Shown here one piece after another: positions 22,101 through 33,238 of a stretch of DNA of 38,958 bases (position 1 is its first letter; each line of letters opens with the position of its first letter). The notes under the pieces are model-generated. The model was not told where the DNA came from. It did not search any database and saw nothing but the letters and a program-made list of their open reading frames with translations. Where the stretch lies: assembly GCA_001662425.1 (NCBI GenBank), contig BDDC01000914.1, positions 1 through 38,958 on the forward strand, written 5' to 3'. Source of the DNA: Chlamydomonas sphaeroides. Its lineage: Eukaryota > Chlorophyta > Chlorophyceae > Chlamydomonadales > Chlamydomonadaceae. The position numbers and the translations under genes were made by a program.

Positions 22101-22927
22101 CGCCGCCGGCGAGCGAGTGGCGTCGCCCACGGCACTGCCGCCATACCCCAGCGTCCCCGCGGCGCCTGCCGCCGCCGCCGCTGCGGCGCCCAGCAGCAGC
22201 CGCCCTGCCACCGCTACCGCCGCCGCAGCGGCGCCCAGCCCAAGCCCCACCGCCGCTGCCGTGCCTGCTGGAGGCATCCGGCCCGGCACTTCCTCCCGTA
22301 TCCCCATGGCGCCGGGTGCGGCACGCACGCCTACCCCAGTCGCCGCGCTGCCGCCGCCGCCGGCCATGTCCCCCATGCTGGCGGCCTCCCGGCCCGAGTC
22401 AGCTGCGGCCCCCGCGGCCGCCGCCGCGCCGCCGCCAGCTCCCGTCGCGGTGTCGCCGCCGCCGCCGTCGGCGCCGGATGCCGAGTTGCAGGTGCGCCAC
22501 CGCTTTGGCTGCATGATGGGACAGCAGGTTGACTCGTGTCCAGGCATAGACTGTATAGTGTCTGAAGTAGCCGCGCTGCAGGTGCGCCTCCTCTGCACCA
22601 CCTAGGCGGACGGCACAGCCATTGCGCATGGCCGCAGGCCTTGCACGCCCTACCATACTGCACAAGCTCATTGCCAATTAGCTGCTGTGCAACTTCCGCC
22701 ATGTCCGGCACCGCGTGAACACGTGCGCGCCTGACTGCACGACCATCTGGCTGCTTCGCCGCCCCCGTCAGGCCATGGCGGACGAGCTGGGAGGGCTGGA
22801 GGGGGCCATGCAGCGGACGCTGCTGCCAGCTGAGGAGCAGGAGCAGGAGGCGGCGGTGCAGAGGAGCATCACGCAGGAGGCGGCGGCGCTGCTGGCGGGC
22901 GCCTCGCCCAGCGCGGTGCTGGCGTGA
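19104..22927 (+). CDS. truncated (2/2) haemoglobin with long Ala/Pro-rich C-terminal extension
   Basis: Nine exons give 446 residues: 19104-19163, 19389-19481, 19710-19772, 20214-20314, 20644-20747, 21074-21120, 21408-21476, 21844-22491, 22772-22927. All are in phase. It starts MGNNCTT, a good N-myristoylation signal with Cys5 open to palmitoylation, so membrane attachment is likely. The globin spans about residues 55-175. Family positions fit: Tyr75 at B10 (LFYRKLYADPRL), Leu96 at E7, Lys99 at E10, Gln100 at E11 (LRAKQSAF), and proximal His124 at F8 (YVGRSVRIAH). Lys at E10 is the distal haem ligand in Chlamydomonas THB1, so six-coordinate ferric haem is plausible. Residues 180-395 are mostly Ala/Pro/Ser, apparently disordered, with one Cys-Pro motif (QCPFSGA, Cys247). 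The last 51 residues form a Glu/Gln-rich helix. Algal relatives act in NO dioxygenation and nitrogen control; the role here is unknown. Confidence 0.87.
21611..21664 (+). repeat. 18-bp tandem repeat, three copies, in a haemoglobin-gene intron
   Basis: The unit CAGGACGGGCCTCACCCC occurs three times head to tail from 21611, the third with small changes. It lies inside the intron 21477-21843 and does not affect coding. Confidence 0.8.
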
Positions 22928-23697
22928 GCGAGGGCGGTTGCGGGGCCGGGGGCAAGGGGCGCGAGGCCTGGAGGCTGTGATGCAGGATACGGAGCTCGAA
23001 CTTCGGGTTCTTGTCGTTTGGAGCACCGTTACCGTACGCGTGTTCAGTGGTTGGGCGCCTGGCGGCGCGCATGGGCTGGGCGGGATGGGGCGCTGATGCG
23101 TGCATGGGTGGGGGAAAGGGTCAGGAGATGTGATTTGAGGTATGGCCTCTGAGCGTGGGCGAAGGCGAGCGCGGTTGTGGGTCGGGGATGGAGGGGACGG
23201 CGCCGGCGTACGGCTGCCTATGGGAGTGAGCATCTCGTCTTCATGGATTGATGGCAATATGTGCACATGAGGGCGTGGCAATCATGGCTGCGTGCGGTGG
23301 ACATTACGACGTGACGGACCGTGAACGACTGGTACATGGTAGCCGCATATGAGCTGTGCTGACGCTTGGACATGTGTTGGGAGCGCCAGCGGCACCGCAA
23401 CGGTGCCTGGCTATGTGTTATGTTTAGCTACGGGGGATAGAGGCAGGGCGCACGGCTGGTTGGTCCGGCTGGTTGGTCCGGCAGGGGTCCGGCTGGTTTG
23501 TTCGCGTCATGTAGAGCAGGCAGGCCCCTGACGTAGCGGCGTCTGTGTAAAGGCGGATCCTCGGGTGTTCTGGAGCCCACGGGTGGTGGTGCCAGTGCTA
23601 CCCCAGCCTGGCAGCGCTACTGCTCCGCCGCAACCTAAGGATATGATGATGATGACCAGAATGTGCGCATGAGGATAAGGCACTCGAGCTGTGCAGC

Positions 23698-23702
23698 TGT
23701 AA
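23698..23702 (+). terminator. polyadenylation signal TGTAA (truncated haemoglobin gene)
   Basis: This is the first TGTAA after the haemoglobin stop codon, 771 bases downstream, similar in distance to the other genes here. Confidence 0.55.
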
Positions 23703-24016
23703 TGAGCTGCTTGCCGAAGCGTGGCCGTGCTATTTGCAAGACTCCTGTGTGCGCAAACCCAGGCAAGCTGCGCTGTCAGGCGCTGCCCAGGGGTGACCCC
23801 TGTATCTCCTGGACACATGGTGCCCCCGGATGTCCCTGAATGGCCCTGGATATCCCTGGACACCCCAGCTGGCGCTACGTGAGCGCGGGACGCTGCAGGG
23901 GACGCTTGCACAGCGTGAAAGCTGGTCAGCGCAGGCAACGTGTAATTCATGCGAGCGTTGAGGAGCAAGATTGCCCGGAGCCGCCCTTCGCCGCTGCGAG
24001 CGCTTGCAGCTCCTCC

Positions 24017-24103
24017 CTTCGACCCGGGGGACAGCCAAGCTCACCACGTTGGACAAAGCACCCTAGATGGCATTGGAGCATGACAGATGTCACGCAAATT
24101 ATC
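24017..24103 (+). repeat. diverged direct repeat, copy 1
   Basis: Aligns along about 88 bases with 24411-24499. Shared words include CTTCGACCC, GGGACAGCC, CCACGT, AGCACCC, AGATGGC and ACAGATG. The two copies differ at roughly a quarter of positions, so the duplication is old. Confidence 0.6.
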
Positions 24104-24410
24104 CTCTGCCCCAGTTGCGCTCACATTTGAAAGTGCAGGGATGGCCGCGTCCACAACCGCGCTGGGATTACCACTGGGACGATGCAGAATTTGGCAGTAA
24201 ATGAGAGCATGGAGTAGCGAGATTGCGCCAAAGGGACCAAGGCCGCTGCTGGCGCTCGCGGGGTGGGGTTCTCCGCGTAGCTCCGGCTTTTGTCTCCGGA
24301 GCCGAAGCCGGTGCTGTCTGGCACTGTCTACACACATCACCCAGCTGACTTCATCAGCCGACTTCGCTAAGAACCAAGAGCACGGCGACACATTCGCAAT
24401 CCTCCACTAG

Positions 24411-24499
24411 CTTCGACCCAAGGGACAGCCTTACTCGCCACGTCCGCCACAGCACCCCAGATGGCTTCGAAGCAGAACAGATGCCACACAGATACAATC
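24411..24499 (+). repeat. diverged direct repeat, copy 2
   Basis: Partner of 24017-24103. The 300 bases between them contain a small inverted repeat around 24283-24312 (CCGGCTTTTG ... CCGAAGCCGG). The whole could be the remains of a non-autonomous element. Confidence 0.6.
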
Positions 24500-24873
24500 A
24501 ATTGCGAAGCGGCAGCGCAGGCGCTCAGCTGTCAGTCATTCTGGGTGTTGCTCCCCCACTGCCGTCCATCGCAACATTGCGTTGACCCCCCTTAGCGACC
24601 GAAGCCCTGCCACCTACTTGGCAATCAATGCTCGTGTCGTATCCCCAGTAATAAACTCCTAGCACACGTAGCCCTAAGACAGGCCTGCAAGCCCACAATC
24701 GCAACGCAGCTTCTCGGCGCGCGCCGCTTCGAGCCCTACCTAAACGGGTCGCCGCGCATCTTGCTGGTGTTAGCCATATTGGCCATCTCGTGACCTGCGG
24801 TGCGGTTTACCTCCTGCTAAGGCTGCCGGCGATTCAGCGACTCGAGGGAATTTCTACACAGCACCTAGCCAGC

Positions 24874-27800
24874 ATGCATCAGCAGATGCAGCAGACTCTT
24901 CGGCACCGTGGCTGCTCAGCTCGGCCTGTGCCGTCCCCGATTGTGCTACGCTCCATGCCGGCACACGGCGGTGGTGCTGTTCGCAACGGCAGCCGCTCTT
25001 TGCACGTCGCCAGATTCTCAACCACGCAAGCTACGCCAACGGTGCGGCGACTGCATCAAGGGTTTAGCTCTGTGCAACACCCGCCCGTGAACCTTTACCA
25101 CCCCGTCTTCCGCGTAGTCGTCTGGCTCGCGCGCAGCTCAAGCGTCGCTGTTGTTGCGCAGTCACCTGTTCGCGTGATAAATTGCGCTCCATGCCCTGCA
25201 CGTGCAGAGTGCTTCGGAGACGACGCCGGCGGTGCAGCTGCAGTGCTCGCCCGGCGACGTCAGTGCAACGCCGGACGCTAACGTCCAGGTTGGGCGGCCC
25301 TCTGTTGCGTGGGGCGGCCCTCGCGTATCAATCGTCGAACAAGCTGTAAAAATTCGACCATCGTCTCACCGCTAGGTCTTGCCAATACCTACTGCATCGG
25401 CCGCCGCAGCCTGTCGCCGCCCCTACTACCACCACCTCGCCGCCATCGCCATCCTTCCTCCTACAACGGCCTGCGTGCGACAAGCACTCCACAAGCCACC
25501 TGCAACGAGCCTTGCCATCGGCGTTCTCACTCTGCTCGCCCTGCCGTGCCCGCAGGTGTGCGTGGGCCAGCCCACCTATGCGGTGCGCCTGCTGTACCGC
25601 AGCCGTGGCGGCCCGCTGCAGGGCGCCAGCGCGGTGTGGGCACACGTGGGCCACAGCGGCTGGAAGGATACCCAGGACGTGGCGCTGAGCAACCCGCGTG
25701 GGTCGGATGGGTCGGTCGACGAGGTGAGCTGGGCCCGGGCGTCCAGCGCGGGCAGCGCCCGGCCGTGTATCGTCATGTTTAATAAGGCCTTGGCGGGCTG
25801 GGTGATGTATGCCCTGCGTTGTTGCCCACACGGTCGCGTCGTTGCAGTACAGTTGCCCCCAGCCTTTAACTCATCAGCGCGGCTGACAGCCTCGCAATTG
25901 CCCTCCCCGTCTTTGCCCTTGCCCCGCCGTGTGCAGGAGGTGTGGCAGGGCACGTACCTGGTGCCCGCGTCGCGACTGTCGGCGCAGTGGCACATGGAGG
26001 CGCAGATGGTGTTCAAGGGCCAGGTGGGCGGCCACGAGATCTGGGACAACAACGGCGGCTCCAACTGGAGCGTGGCGGTGGAGGTGGCGCCCGGCGAGGG
26101 CCTGGTACCAGCGCTCAACCCCAGCTACGCGTCTACCCGGACGTTGGTGGGTCGCAGCGGCGGGGCTTGGGCTGGGCGCGCAGGGCCTGAATGCATCGGA
26201 ATGAACGGCGGTAATCGTAGCATTGACATGGTGCTGAGAAGGCATCATCTGCCACCCACCCCGTGCAGACAAGCAGTCTGCTCCTGCGGCTGGAGGGGTT
26301 GGTGGCCAAGCGCCTGCTGACACCCGAGCAGGTGGGTCAGCATTTAACACTCGGGCAGGGATGGCTGCAGCGCCCTTGTAACCTTGCGGCGGCGCGCCTA
26401 CCTGCTACCGAGCACCGTGTGTGCCCTGCGCGCTGCAGGGCACCTTCCTCCGCTCGCTGGCGTGGCAACATGACCTGGCCACCTTCAAGGCCTACCAGGT
26501 GAGGGACAGGTTAAGGGACGCATGTTGAGGACGCTAACACGCGAGCTTGTACATGGACTGGATCGCTACTACGAAAACCGGCCGCCAGAGGAATCGGCTC
26601 GGATGGATAAGTCGGCAAGGGAGTCCGCCGCCAAACTCTGCGCCGCCTGTTGCTCCGCGCCAGGCCGTACGGTTTGGGGACGACGCGGCGGTGGCGGGCG
26701 CGCTGGCGGGGCGCTGCTCCTGGCTGCGGCCGCCGGGGCTCAACATCGTGCACATCGCCAGCGAGATGACGCCCATCGCGAAGGTGTGGGCAAGGCCCAG
26801 ACCCAACTCGCAGGGTCGCGGCTGTTCCACTGCTCGTGCTGTTCGCAGCCACGCCTTTTGTTCAGTCGTGACTTCCCGGCTTCTGCCGTGCGCCAACCCC
26901 CGGGCACAGGTGGGCGGCCTGGCCGACGTGGTCGCCTCGCTGGCCAAGGCGCACCAGGCCTCCGGGCTGCTCACGGAGGTTATCCTGCCCAAGTACCACT
27001 GCATCGACTACGGTAGGGCCGAGTAGGGCCCGAAATGTGTTGGGATGAGATGACGACGGCCTATGTGCCCGTGATGGGCCGAAGCAATGGAGCCCTGTTT
27101 TAGTTTTGCATAACGTTGGCGTGTGGGCCGCCGATCGCAACTTGTGTGTCTCCTGCGTGCGTAGGCCAGGTGCAGGAGCTGCGCCACATGACGGACCTGC
27201 AGGTCCGGTGGGGGCCGGCGGAGGGCCAGACGGTGCACACCAAGGTCTGGAGCGGCCTCGCGGACGGGCTGCCCGTCTACCTCATCGAGCCCGTCAGCGG
27301 CGAGCAGTGAGTCCGGCGACCGAGAGCGATTAGTCACATGGGCGACAGCCTCTCACCACTCATCCCAAACCCTATACGCGGCCCCTGCCCCAGGTGGTTT
27401 TGGAAGGGCGCTTTCTATGGCAACGCCTGCGATGCAGAGCGCTTCGCCTTCTTTAGCCGGGCCGCGCTGGAATTCCTGGCTCTGCGGCAACACGAGGCGC
27501 CTGACATCATCCACTGCCACGACTGGCCGTCCGCGCTTGTGGTGCGTGCATGCCGCCGTAAGGCCTGCCGCCACGGCCTGCCGCTGGGCGCGCGGGCCGT
27601 TTCTACTGGGCAACGACCTCATTGTCGCCTGCTGCGTATGGTGCTCATGCCTCGCATGTCTTGGCTCTCCGCCGCAGGTGCCCCTGCTCAAGGAGGCGTT
27701 CCGGGCCTCGACCCTGTCGCGCACGCGGGCCGTATTGACCATCCACAACATGGCACACCAGGTGGGTCGGAAGCAGCGATGGGATCTGGCTTTTTTGGGG

Positions 27801-29858
27801 GGTTGCAGGCCGGCGTAGGCCACATAGGCACAGGGCGCGACAGCTTGCCATGTTCTGATGTGTGTTCCGAATCGCGCCATGACCCCTTCGCTCCTTCGTC
27901 CACAGGGCCACATCAAGGCCTCGTACCTGCAGCACCTGGGCCTGGCCCCGCGCTCCGGCCACCTGCTCAAGCCGGACGTGATGCTGCACGGCGATGCGCC
28001 CATGGCGCCGGGCGCGCAGCCGGATACCGTCGACCTCAACATGCTCAAGGTGCGGTTGCGGCGCGGCCCCTTCAGCGCGCCACCTTGCGCCCAGCTCCGG
28101 CACGCCGGCCCCACGGCCATGCCAGCGCGATTGCACACCGGACCTGACACCCAAAGCTGCACCCCGTGCCCCTGCCCCGCCCACACACAGGGCGCCATCG
28201 CGTACGCAGACCGCGTGACGACAGTGTCGCCCAGCTACTCGCGGGAGATAACCACCCGCGACTTCGGCTGCGGCCTGGACGGCCACGTGCGGCGGCACCA
28301 GCACAAGGTGGCGGGCGTGCTCAATGGCCTGGACTACGAGGTGGGCGGTCAGGGTGGCGACAGTGCGGGGGCTTGGGCTCGGACGGTCCAGGATCCGTGT
28401 GGGCTTCGTGTGTTGCGGAGCTTCAGCGTTAGGGCAGGCATGCGGAACGGCCTGGCATGTGGCGTGCCACAATGCAGGTGTGGAACCCGCACATCGACGG
28501 CAAGATCGCGGCGAACTACACGCCCGAGGACATCAGCGGCAAGCGTGCTTGCAAGGCGGCGCTGCTGCAGGAGCTGGGGCTGCCCTTTGACGGCGTGTTG
28601 CCCTCCACCAGCGGGAGCGGCAGCGCCCAGGGCAATGGCGGCTCGCCCTGGGGCCCCAACGGCCGGCCGCTCCTTGCCATGATCAGGTGGGCCGCTCGGG
28701 CTCGTCTTCGCCTTTCGCAGCAATTCTGTGTGTCGCCTTGTGCTGCGATGCCCTTGTCTGCGTTGCGCAGCAGTGGAGCGTGGTCCTGACCGAGGTGTTG
28801 TGTACCGTTGTTCCCATGCCCTGCGTTGCCGCGCCTGCATTCGCCGTTCCGTCCGCAGCCGGCTGACGGAGCAGAAGGGGCTTCACCTCATGGTTCAGGG
28901 CCTGCGCGCGGCCATCATCGCCGGCGCGCAGGTGGTGGTGCTGGGCGACACGCACGAGCCCAAGGTGCGGCGGCAGGTGCCGCTTGCGGCGGCTGGGCTG
29001 GGCCCGGGGGCCTGTAGTATTCTGCTGCCTTGCGCACGCCACCGGACGCTCAGCCCCGGATCGCCTGACAATGGGCTGCCTCGCCCTTCCCGTTCCCTGG
29101 CGCAGGTGAAGGAGGAGTGGGAGGCGCTGCAGCGCGAGCTACAGGCTGGCGGCGACGGCCGCATTGTCATGCGCAACGACGAGGCCCTCAGCCACCGGAT
29201 CTACGCCGCGGCGGACATGTTTTTCATGCCCTCTAAGTTTGAGCCCTGCGGCCTCACACAGGTAGGGCGGAGCCCCTTGCCGTCTCAGTGAGCCAAGCTG
29301 CGCAGCCATGATACGTGCCTGCTTCCACTCGAGATGTGACGTCGCCGCCCCGTGACCGCCCCGCCATCCGCAGCTCATCGCCCTGCACTACGGCGCCGTC
29401 CCCATCGTGCGCGAGACGGGCGGCCTGGCAGACACGGTGCGCGACGTGGCGCACAGCACCGTGCCCGAGCACCAGCGCAACGGCTTCACCTTCCGCGACA
29501 TGACGCCCGAGGCGGCGGTCACGGCGGTGACACGGGCCATCGATGCCTACAGGTGGGCACCGGGGCCCTGGGCGGGCCGTTGCCCTGGTCTGATTCCAGG
29601 TTGACTTCGGAGGAGCGTTGGCCTGCAAGCGAGTAACACCAGCTGGATACCAAAAGCGCTTGGCTCGTACATTTCGGGACCCAGCCGTGTCCTGCTGGCC
29701 GCTTGCTTTCACGGGGTCGGGCATGCTGGGCTCCCTCCCGCAGGAACGGGCGCGAGTGGTGGGAGACGCAGCTCGTGCCTCGCGCCATGCGCCAGGACTG
29801 GTCGTGGACGCAGTCGGCGCAGAGCTACCAGGAGATATACAAGCAGGCGCTGCTGTGA
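24874..29858 (+). CDS. soluble starch synthase (GT5, class III/IV clade) with starch-binding module
   Basis: Transfers glucose from ADP-glucose to alpha-1,4-glucan in the plastid. Eighteen exons give 801 residues: 24874-25041, 25208-25288, 25556-25723, 25937-26146, 26269-26331, 26439-26498, 26664-26783, 26910-27012, 27165-27306, 27394-27541, 27678-27761, 27906-28049, 28191-28340, 28478-28686, 28859-28964, 29106-29261, 29374-29552, 29744-29858. All are in phase. Residues 1-56 resemble a transit peptide. Exon 2 is less sure because its donor is GTTGGG. A CBM53/CBM25-like domain spans about 84-190 (GHSGWKD, QMVFKG, WDNNGGSNWSV). GT5 begins at LNIVHIASEMTPIAKVGGL, with the ADP-glucose motif KVGGL at 290-294. 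HCHDW at 412-416 and TIHN follow, then SRLTEQKG opens the GT-B second half. FEPCGLTQ (697-704) and RETGGL (717-722) complete the site. KVGGL and the binding module point to class III or IV. A plant SSIII is usually longer, with three such modules. Confidence 0.9.
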
Positions 29859-31303
29859 GGAGCTTCCCATGCGGTCAGTGGAGGTCTCAAGCCCTTGGGC
29901 TACAGCGCAGCGGTCTAGTGTCCCAGTCCCTTGGGATCTGCAGCACTGCCAACGAATGAGTGAAACACGAGTAGAAACGAATGCAGTGGTGTTTGTGGTA
30001 GGCTAGGTAGCGTAGGTGATGAGCGTGGCATGGGCGGGGTGGGCGGTAGAAAGGGACAGAGAGCGTATGTATATGAGAACGTGTGTCTCATGAGGGCGCT
30101 GGCCGGTGCGGTTGGCTGCTGCAGTCGACGGCGTCGCTGCGGGGATGTGATGACGGCTTGCGGTCTGCTGCAGCTTGGGACCCATTGTCCCCTGCGCAGG
30201 TCAAAACTTATCAGAAGAGTGTGTTTGTGGCGTGAAGCAAGAGCTTGTGGTCAGGTGCTGTGAGCCATTTGCGGCTAGGTGCTGTGCGCCATTTGCAGCT
30301 TTGTGTGGTTACACGTATTTTTACCTCGACCTAGAATAAGACGACCGCTTGTCTCGTGGGTGAGCCGACAAAGGCATTCTTTGGCTTTATTCGGCATTCT
30401 TTGGCCGGGGAGGCTGTAGGGGGAAGACTCGGGTGTGGCTGGTCTGTGCGGTGCATGTGCGTGGCGTTGTCACGGGGTGTCAGTATCAGGGGTATCTTTG
30501 CCGGTAGAGTAGGTATGCAGAATGCTTGTACTATGACAAGGCTCGTCACGGAAAGTGGAGGCGACCCGTCTTCTGAGAACGCGTGTAGCGCGCGCGCGGA
30601 CAAGTGTGGACCGGTACCATCGGCATGCTGGCGGGCACCGACCTTTGTAACAGCAGGAGCGCCTGTCTGAGCAGTGACTGCAGCCAAGTCAGCCATCAGA
30701 TGTTCCGCAGAAGTATCATTACGCGCTCCCGCCTCGGCGTCTAGGCGACTGCCGGTCAGGGCCTGTCAGGGTCGGCCCACCTTGACACCCCTGGTCGGCG
30801 CGGTCCTTGGGTCATGTCACCTGGCTGAGCAGCTCTGGCAGATCTTTTTTGCAGGTGATTAGAAATATAGGTATATCTACAGGTTAGATTATCTGGCGGT
30901 ACGCAGGTGTGCTCCTGGCGGAGAACAGTCGTGACATAAGAGCAGTCGCGACGGGGCTTTCGGACGCCTACCCTCAACCTACGTGGACTAGAACTAGCTT
31001 TTGGTATGTTGCTGGATATCAAGCGAGGACGGAGGGCGTTGCAACCGCGCTCGCAGATCCGGGCATGGGGAGTAAAAGACAATATCGAGAGCCGAAACTC
31101 CACAGTTGCCATTCCCTGCCCTTCCCCACCTGCTTCACTTTGTCATCCAACCAACCCTTGCAAAGATGCAGCAGTGCCTGGGTCGGACGGAGGGCCTTCG
31201 GATGGCCAAGGCCACCTGCTTCAGGTTAGCGGGTCCCACTCACTGGGTCAGACGCTTGAATTAGAATTGGCCCAAGTTGCAGCGGAGGATCCGCAATGCA
31301 GTC
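29859..31303. other. starch synthase 3' UTR, intergenic DNA and porphobilinogen deaminase 5' region
   Basis: TGTAA at 30646-30650 gives the starch synthase transcript a 3' UTR of about 800 bases. From about 30700 to 31290 the GC content drops and no exon is visible. This stretch should contain the promoter and leader of the porphobilinogen deaminase gene. Confidence 0.55.
30646..30650 (+). terminator. polyadenylation signal TGTAA (starch synthase gene)
   Basis: TGTAA in the context CTTTGTAACAGC, 788 bases after the starch synthase stop. Confidence 0.6.
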
Positions 31304-33238
31304 ATGTGTTGCGCAGCTTGGCCCAGCATGCGGCGGCAGTTGTGCTTGCGCACCCGTCTGCAGCTCGCCGACAGCATCGCGTGCTATGTAGATGCATAGA
31401 GTCTCGCCGGGATCCAGCAATGACACTCCTATACACTCGGTCACTGCCGATGCAGGGCCGTGGCTCCTCTCCGGGTCGCTGGTGCCCGCGTGGGGCGCCG
31501 CTCCTGCCAAATCGTCGCTTCCGCGACTGCCACGAAGACCGTGAAGATTGGAACCCGCGGCTCGCCGCTGGCTCTGGCGCAGGCGTACCTGACCCGCGAC
31601 CTGCTCAAGGTACGTCGTGCAGCTGCACGAATGCGTCGCGACCAATGGATCTGCTGGTATAGGTGCTATGCTCTCATAATACCTAAGCTGTGCTATCGAT
31701 CGGCGCGGCAAGGACTTAGCCGCGTCGCCATGCGCAACACCGAGTCGGTTTTGAGCGCTGGACCTGCCACCATATGCGACCCGCAGAAGAACTTCCCTGA
31801 GCTCAGCGAGGAGGGCGCGCTGGAGATTGTGATCATCAAGACGACGGGTGACAAAATCCTCAACACGCCCCTGGCCGACATCGGCGGCAAGGGTCTGTTC
31901 ACCAAGGAGATTGACGATGCCCTTCTCGGCGGCAAGATTGACATCGCCGTCCACTCTATGAAGGTTTGTCAGTGGCAGCATGGGGAAACGGTGCAGGCGC
32001 CAGCCCGGTAGCACAGGGTTGACCGCAGGTGGCCTCGTTCTGCCAGCTTGTCCTGCCCTTGAGTGACCCCCTCTCCCTGACGCACTCCTGTGCCTCGTTC
32101 TTACAGGATGTGCCTACCTACCTGCCCGAGGGCACCATCCTGCCCTGCAACCTGCCCCGCGAGGACGTGCGCGATGTGTTCATCTCGCCCACCGCCAAGA
32201 ACCTGGGCGAGCTGCCCGCCGGCGCTGTCGTGGGCTCGGCCTCGCTCCGCCGCCAGGCTCAGATCCTTGCCAAGTACCCCCACCTCAAGGTGCGTGACAA
32301 CACGGTCCCCAGCTTGCTTGCGTAGCTAGGTTGTGCGCCCTGCTGCAACGGCGGTCGCGGCCAAGGCCCAGACCCGACGAACGATACCAGTTCGCCAGCT
32401 GGGTATGCCGAGCAATTGGCAACAGGGCAGCCGTGCATCCAGCCGATGCGACTCTGCGCGCGCGCTATGCCAGCGTGTCTGCCAGGGCGCCGCTTATCGC
32501 ACCGGCGCTCAGCTGCCATCCGATCTACGCCCGTGATCCTAGGCGCTCTCCTCGCCGCCATTCCCACGCACATAGCTACTAGAGTCCCGGTGTGACGTGC
32601 GGCCTGTTCTGTGTCCCTGCGTCTATTCTCCCAGGTGGAGAACTTCCGCGGCAACGTGCAGACCCGCCTCCGCAAGCTCAACGAGGGCGCCTGCTCAGCC
32701 ACGCTGCTGGCTCTGGCCGGCCTTAAGCGCCTGGACATGACGCAGCACATCACCGCCACGCTCAGCATTGAGGAGATGCTGCCGGCCGTGAGCCAGGGCG
32801 CCATCGGCATTGCCTGCCGCACGGACGACGACCCCAGCCGCAAGCTGCTGGCGGCGCTTAACCACGAGGAGACCCGCATCGCGATTGTGTGCGAGCGCGC
32901 CTTCTTGACGGCTCTGGACGGCTCTTGCCGCACGCCCATTGCCGGTAAGAAGCGGTGCCGGCGGACCGCAGGCGTTTGGCATCCATGGACACAGATCTTG
33001 GGGTTGCCAGTTGGAGCCAACCTGCGTTCGCCTGTTCGCTGCCCGTCCCCCAGGCTACGCGCACAAGGGTGCCGACGGCATGCTGCACTTCAGCGGCCTG
33101 GTGGCGACGCCCGACGGCAAGCAGATGATGCGCACCAGCCGCGTGGCTCCCTTCACGGAGGCGGACGCCATCAAGTGCGGCGAGGAGGCGGGCAAGGAGC
33201 TCAAGGCCACCGGGCCAAAGGAGCTCTTCATGTACTAA
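31304..33238 (+). CDS. hemC: porphobilinogen deaminase (hydroxymethylbilane synthase), plastid
   Basis: Joins four porphobilinogen molecules into hydroxymethylbilane for haem and chlorophyll synthesis (EC 2.5.1.61). Exons 31456-31609, 31787-31963, 32107-32289, 32635-32944 and 33054-33238 are clear and in phase. A first exon 31304-31341 is my best guess, ending in phase at TT/GTGCTT. The total is 348 residues. The N-terminus (LAVAPLRVAGARVGRRS) looks like a plastid transit peptide. The enzyme starts at VKIGTRGSPLALAQA. Key blocks are TTGDKI, GGKGLFTKEID, IAVHSMKD (Asp124, the catalytic aspartate of E. coli Asp84 type), SASLRRQAQ, NFRGNVQTRL, and SCRTPIAG (Cys282, which holds the dipyrromethane cofactor). 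The end KATGPKELFMY is full length. An alternative first exon from the ATG at 31296, spliced near 31387, is also in phase. Confidence 0.93.

Larger units (their letters stand above)
22928..24873. other. haemoglobin 3' UTR, then intergenic DNA with diverged repeats, and the starch synthase 5' region
   Basis: A TGTAA at 23698-23702 suits the haemoglobin transcript (3' UTR about 770 bases), with another at 23941-23945. Short tandem CCCTGGATAT-like words lie at 23833-23866. A diverged direct repeat pair (24017-24103 and 24411-24499) follows. No exon is visible. Promoter elements for the starch synthase gene are expected in 24500-24870 but I cannot point to one. Confidence 0.5.

Noticed and set aside
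21856..22605. Long Ala/Pro open frame as a separate gene
   Set aside because: It is in phase with the upstream globin exons through the acceptor at 21843 and ends at a good donor at 22491. It is the C-terminal extension of the truncated haemoglobin.
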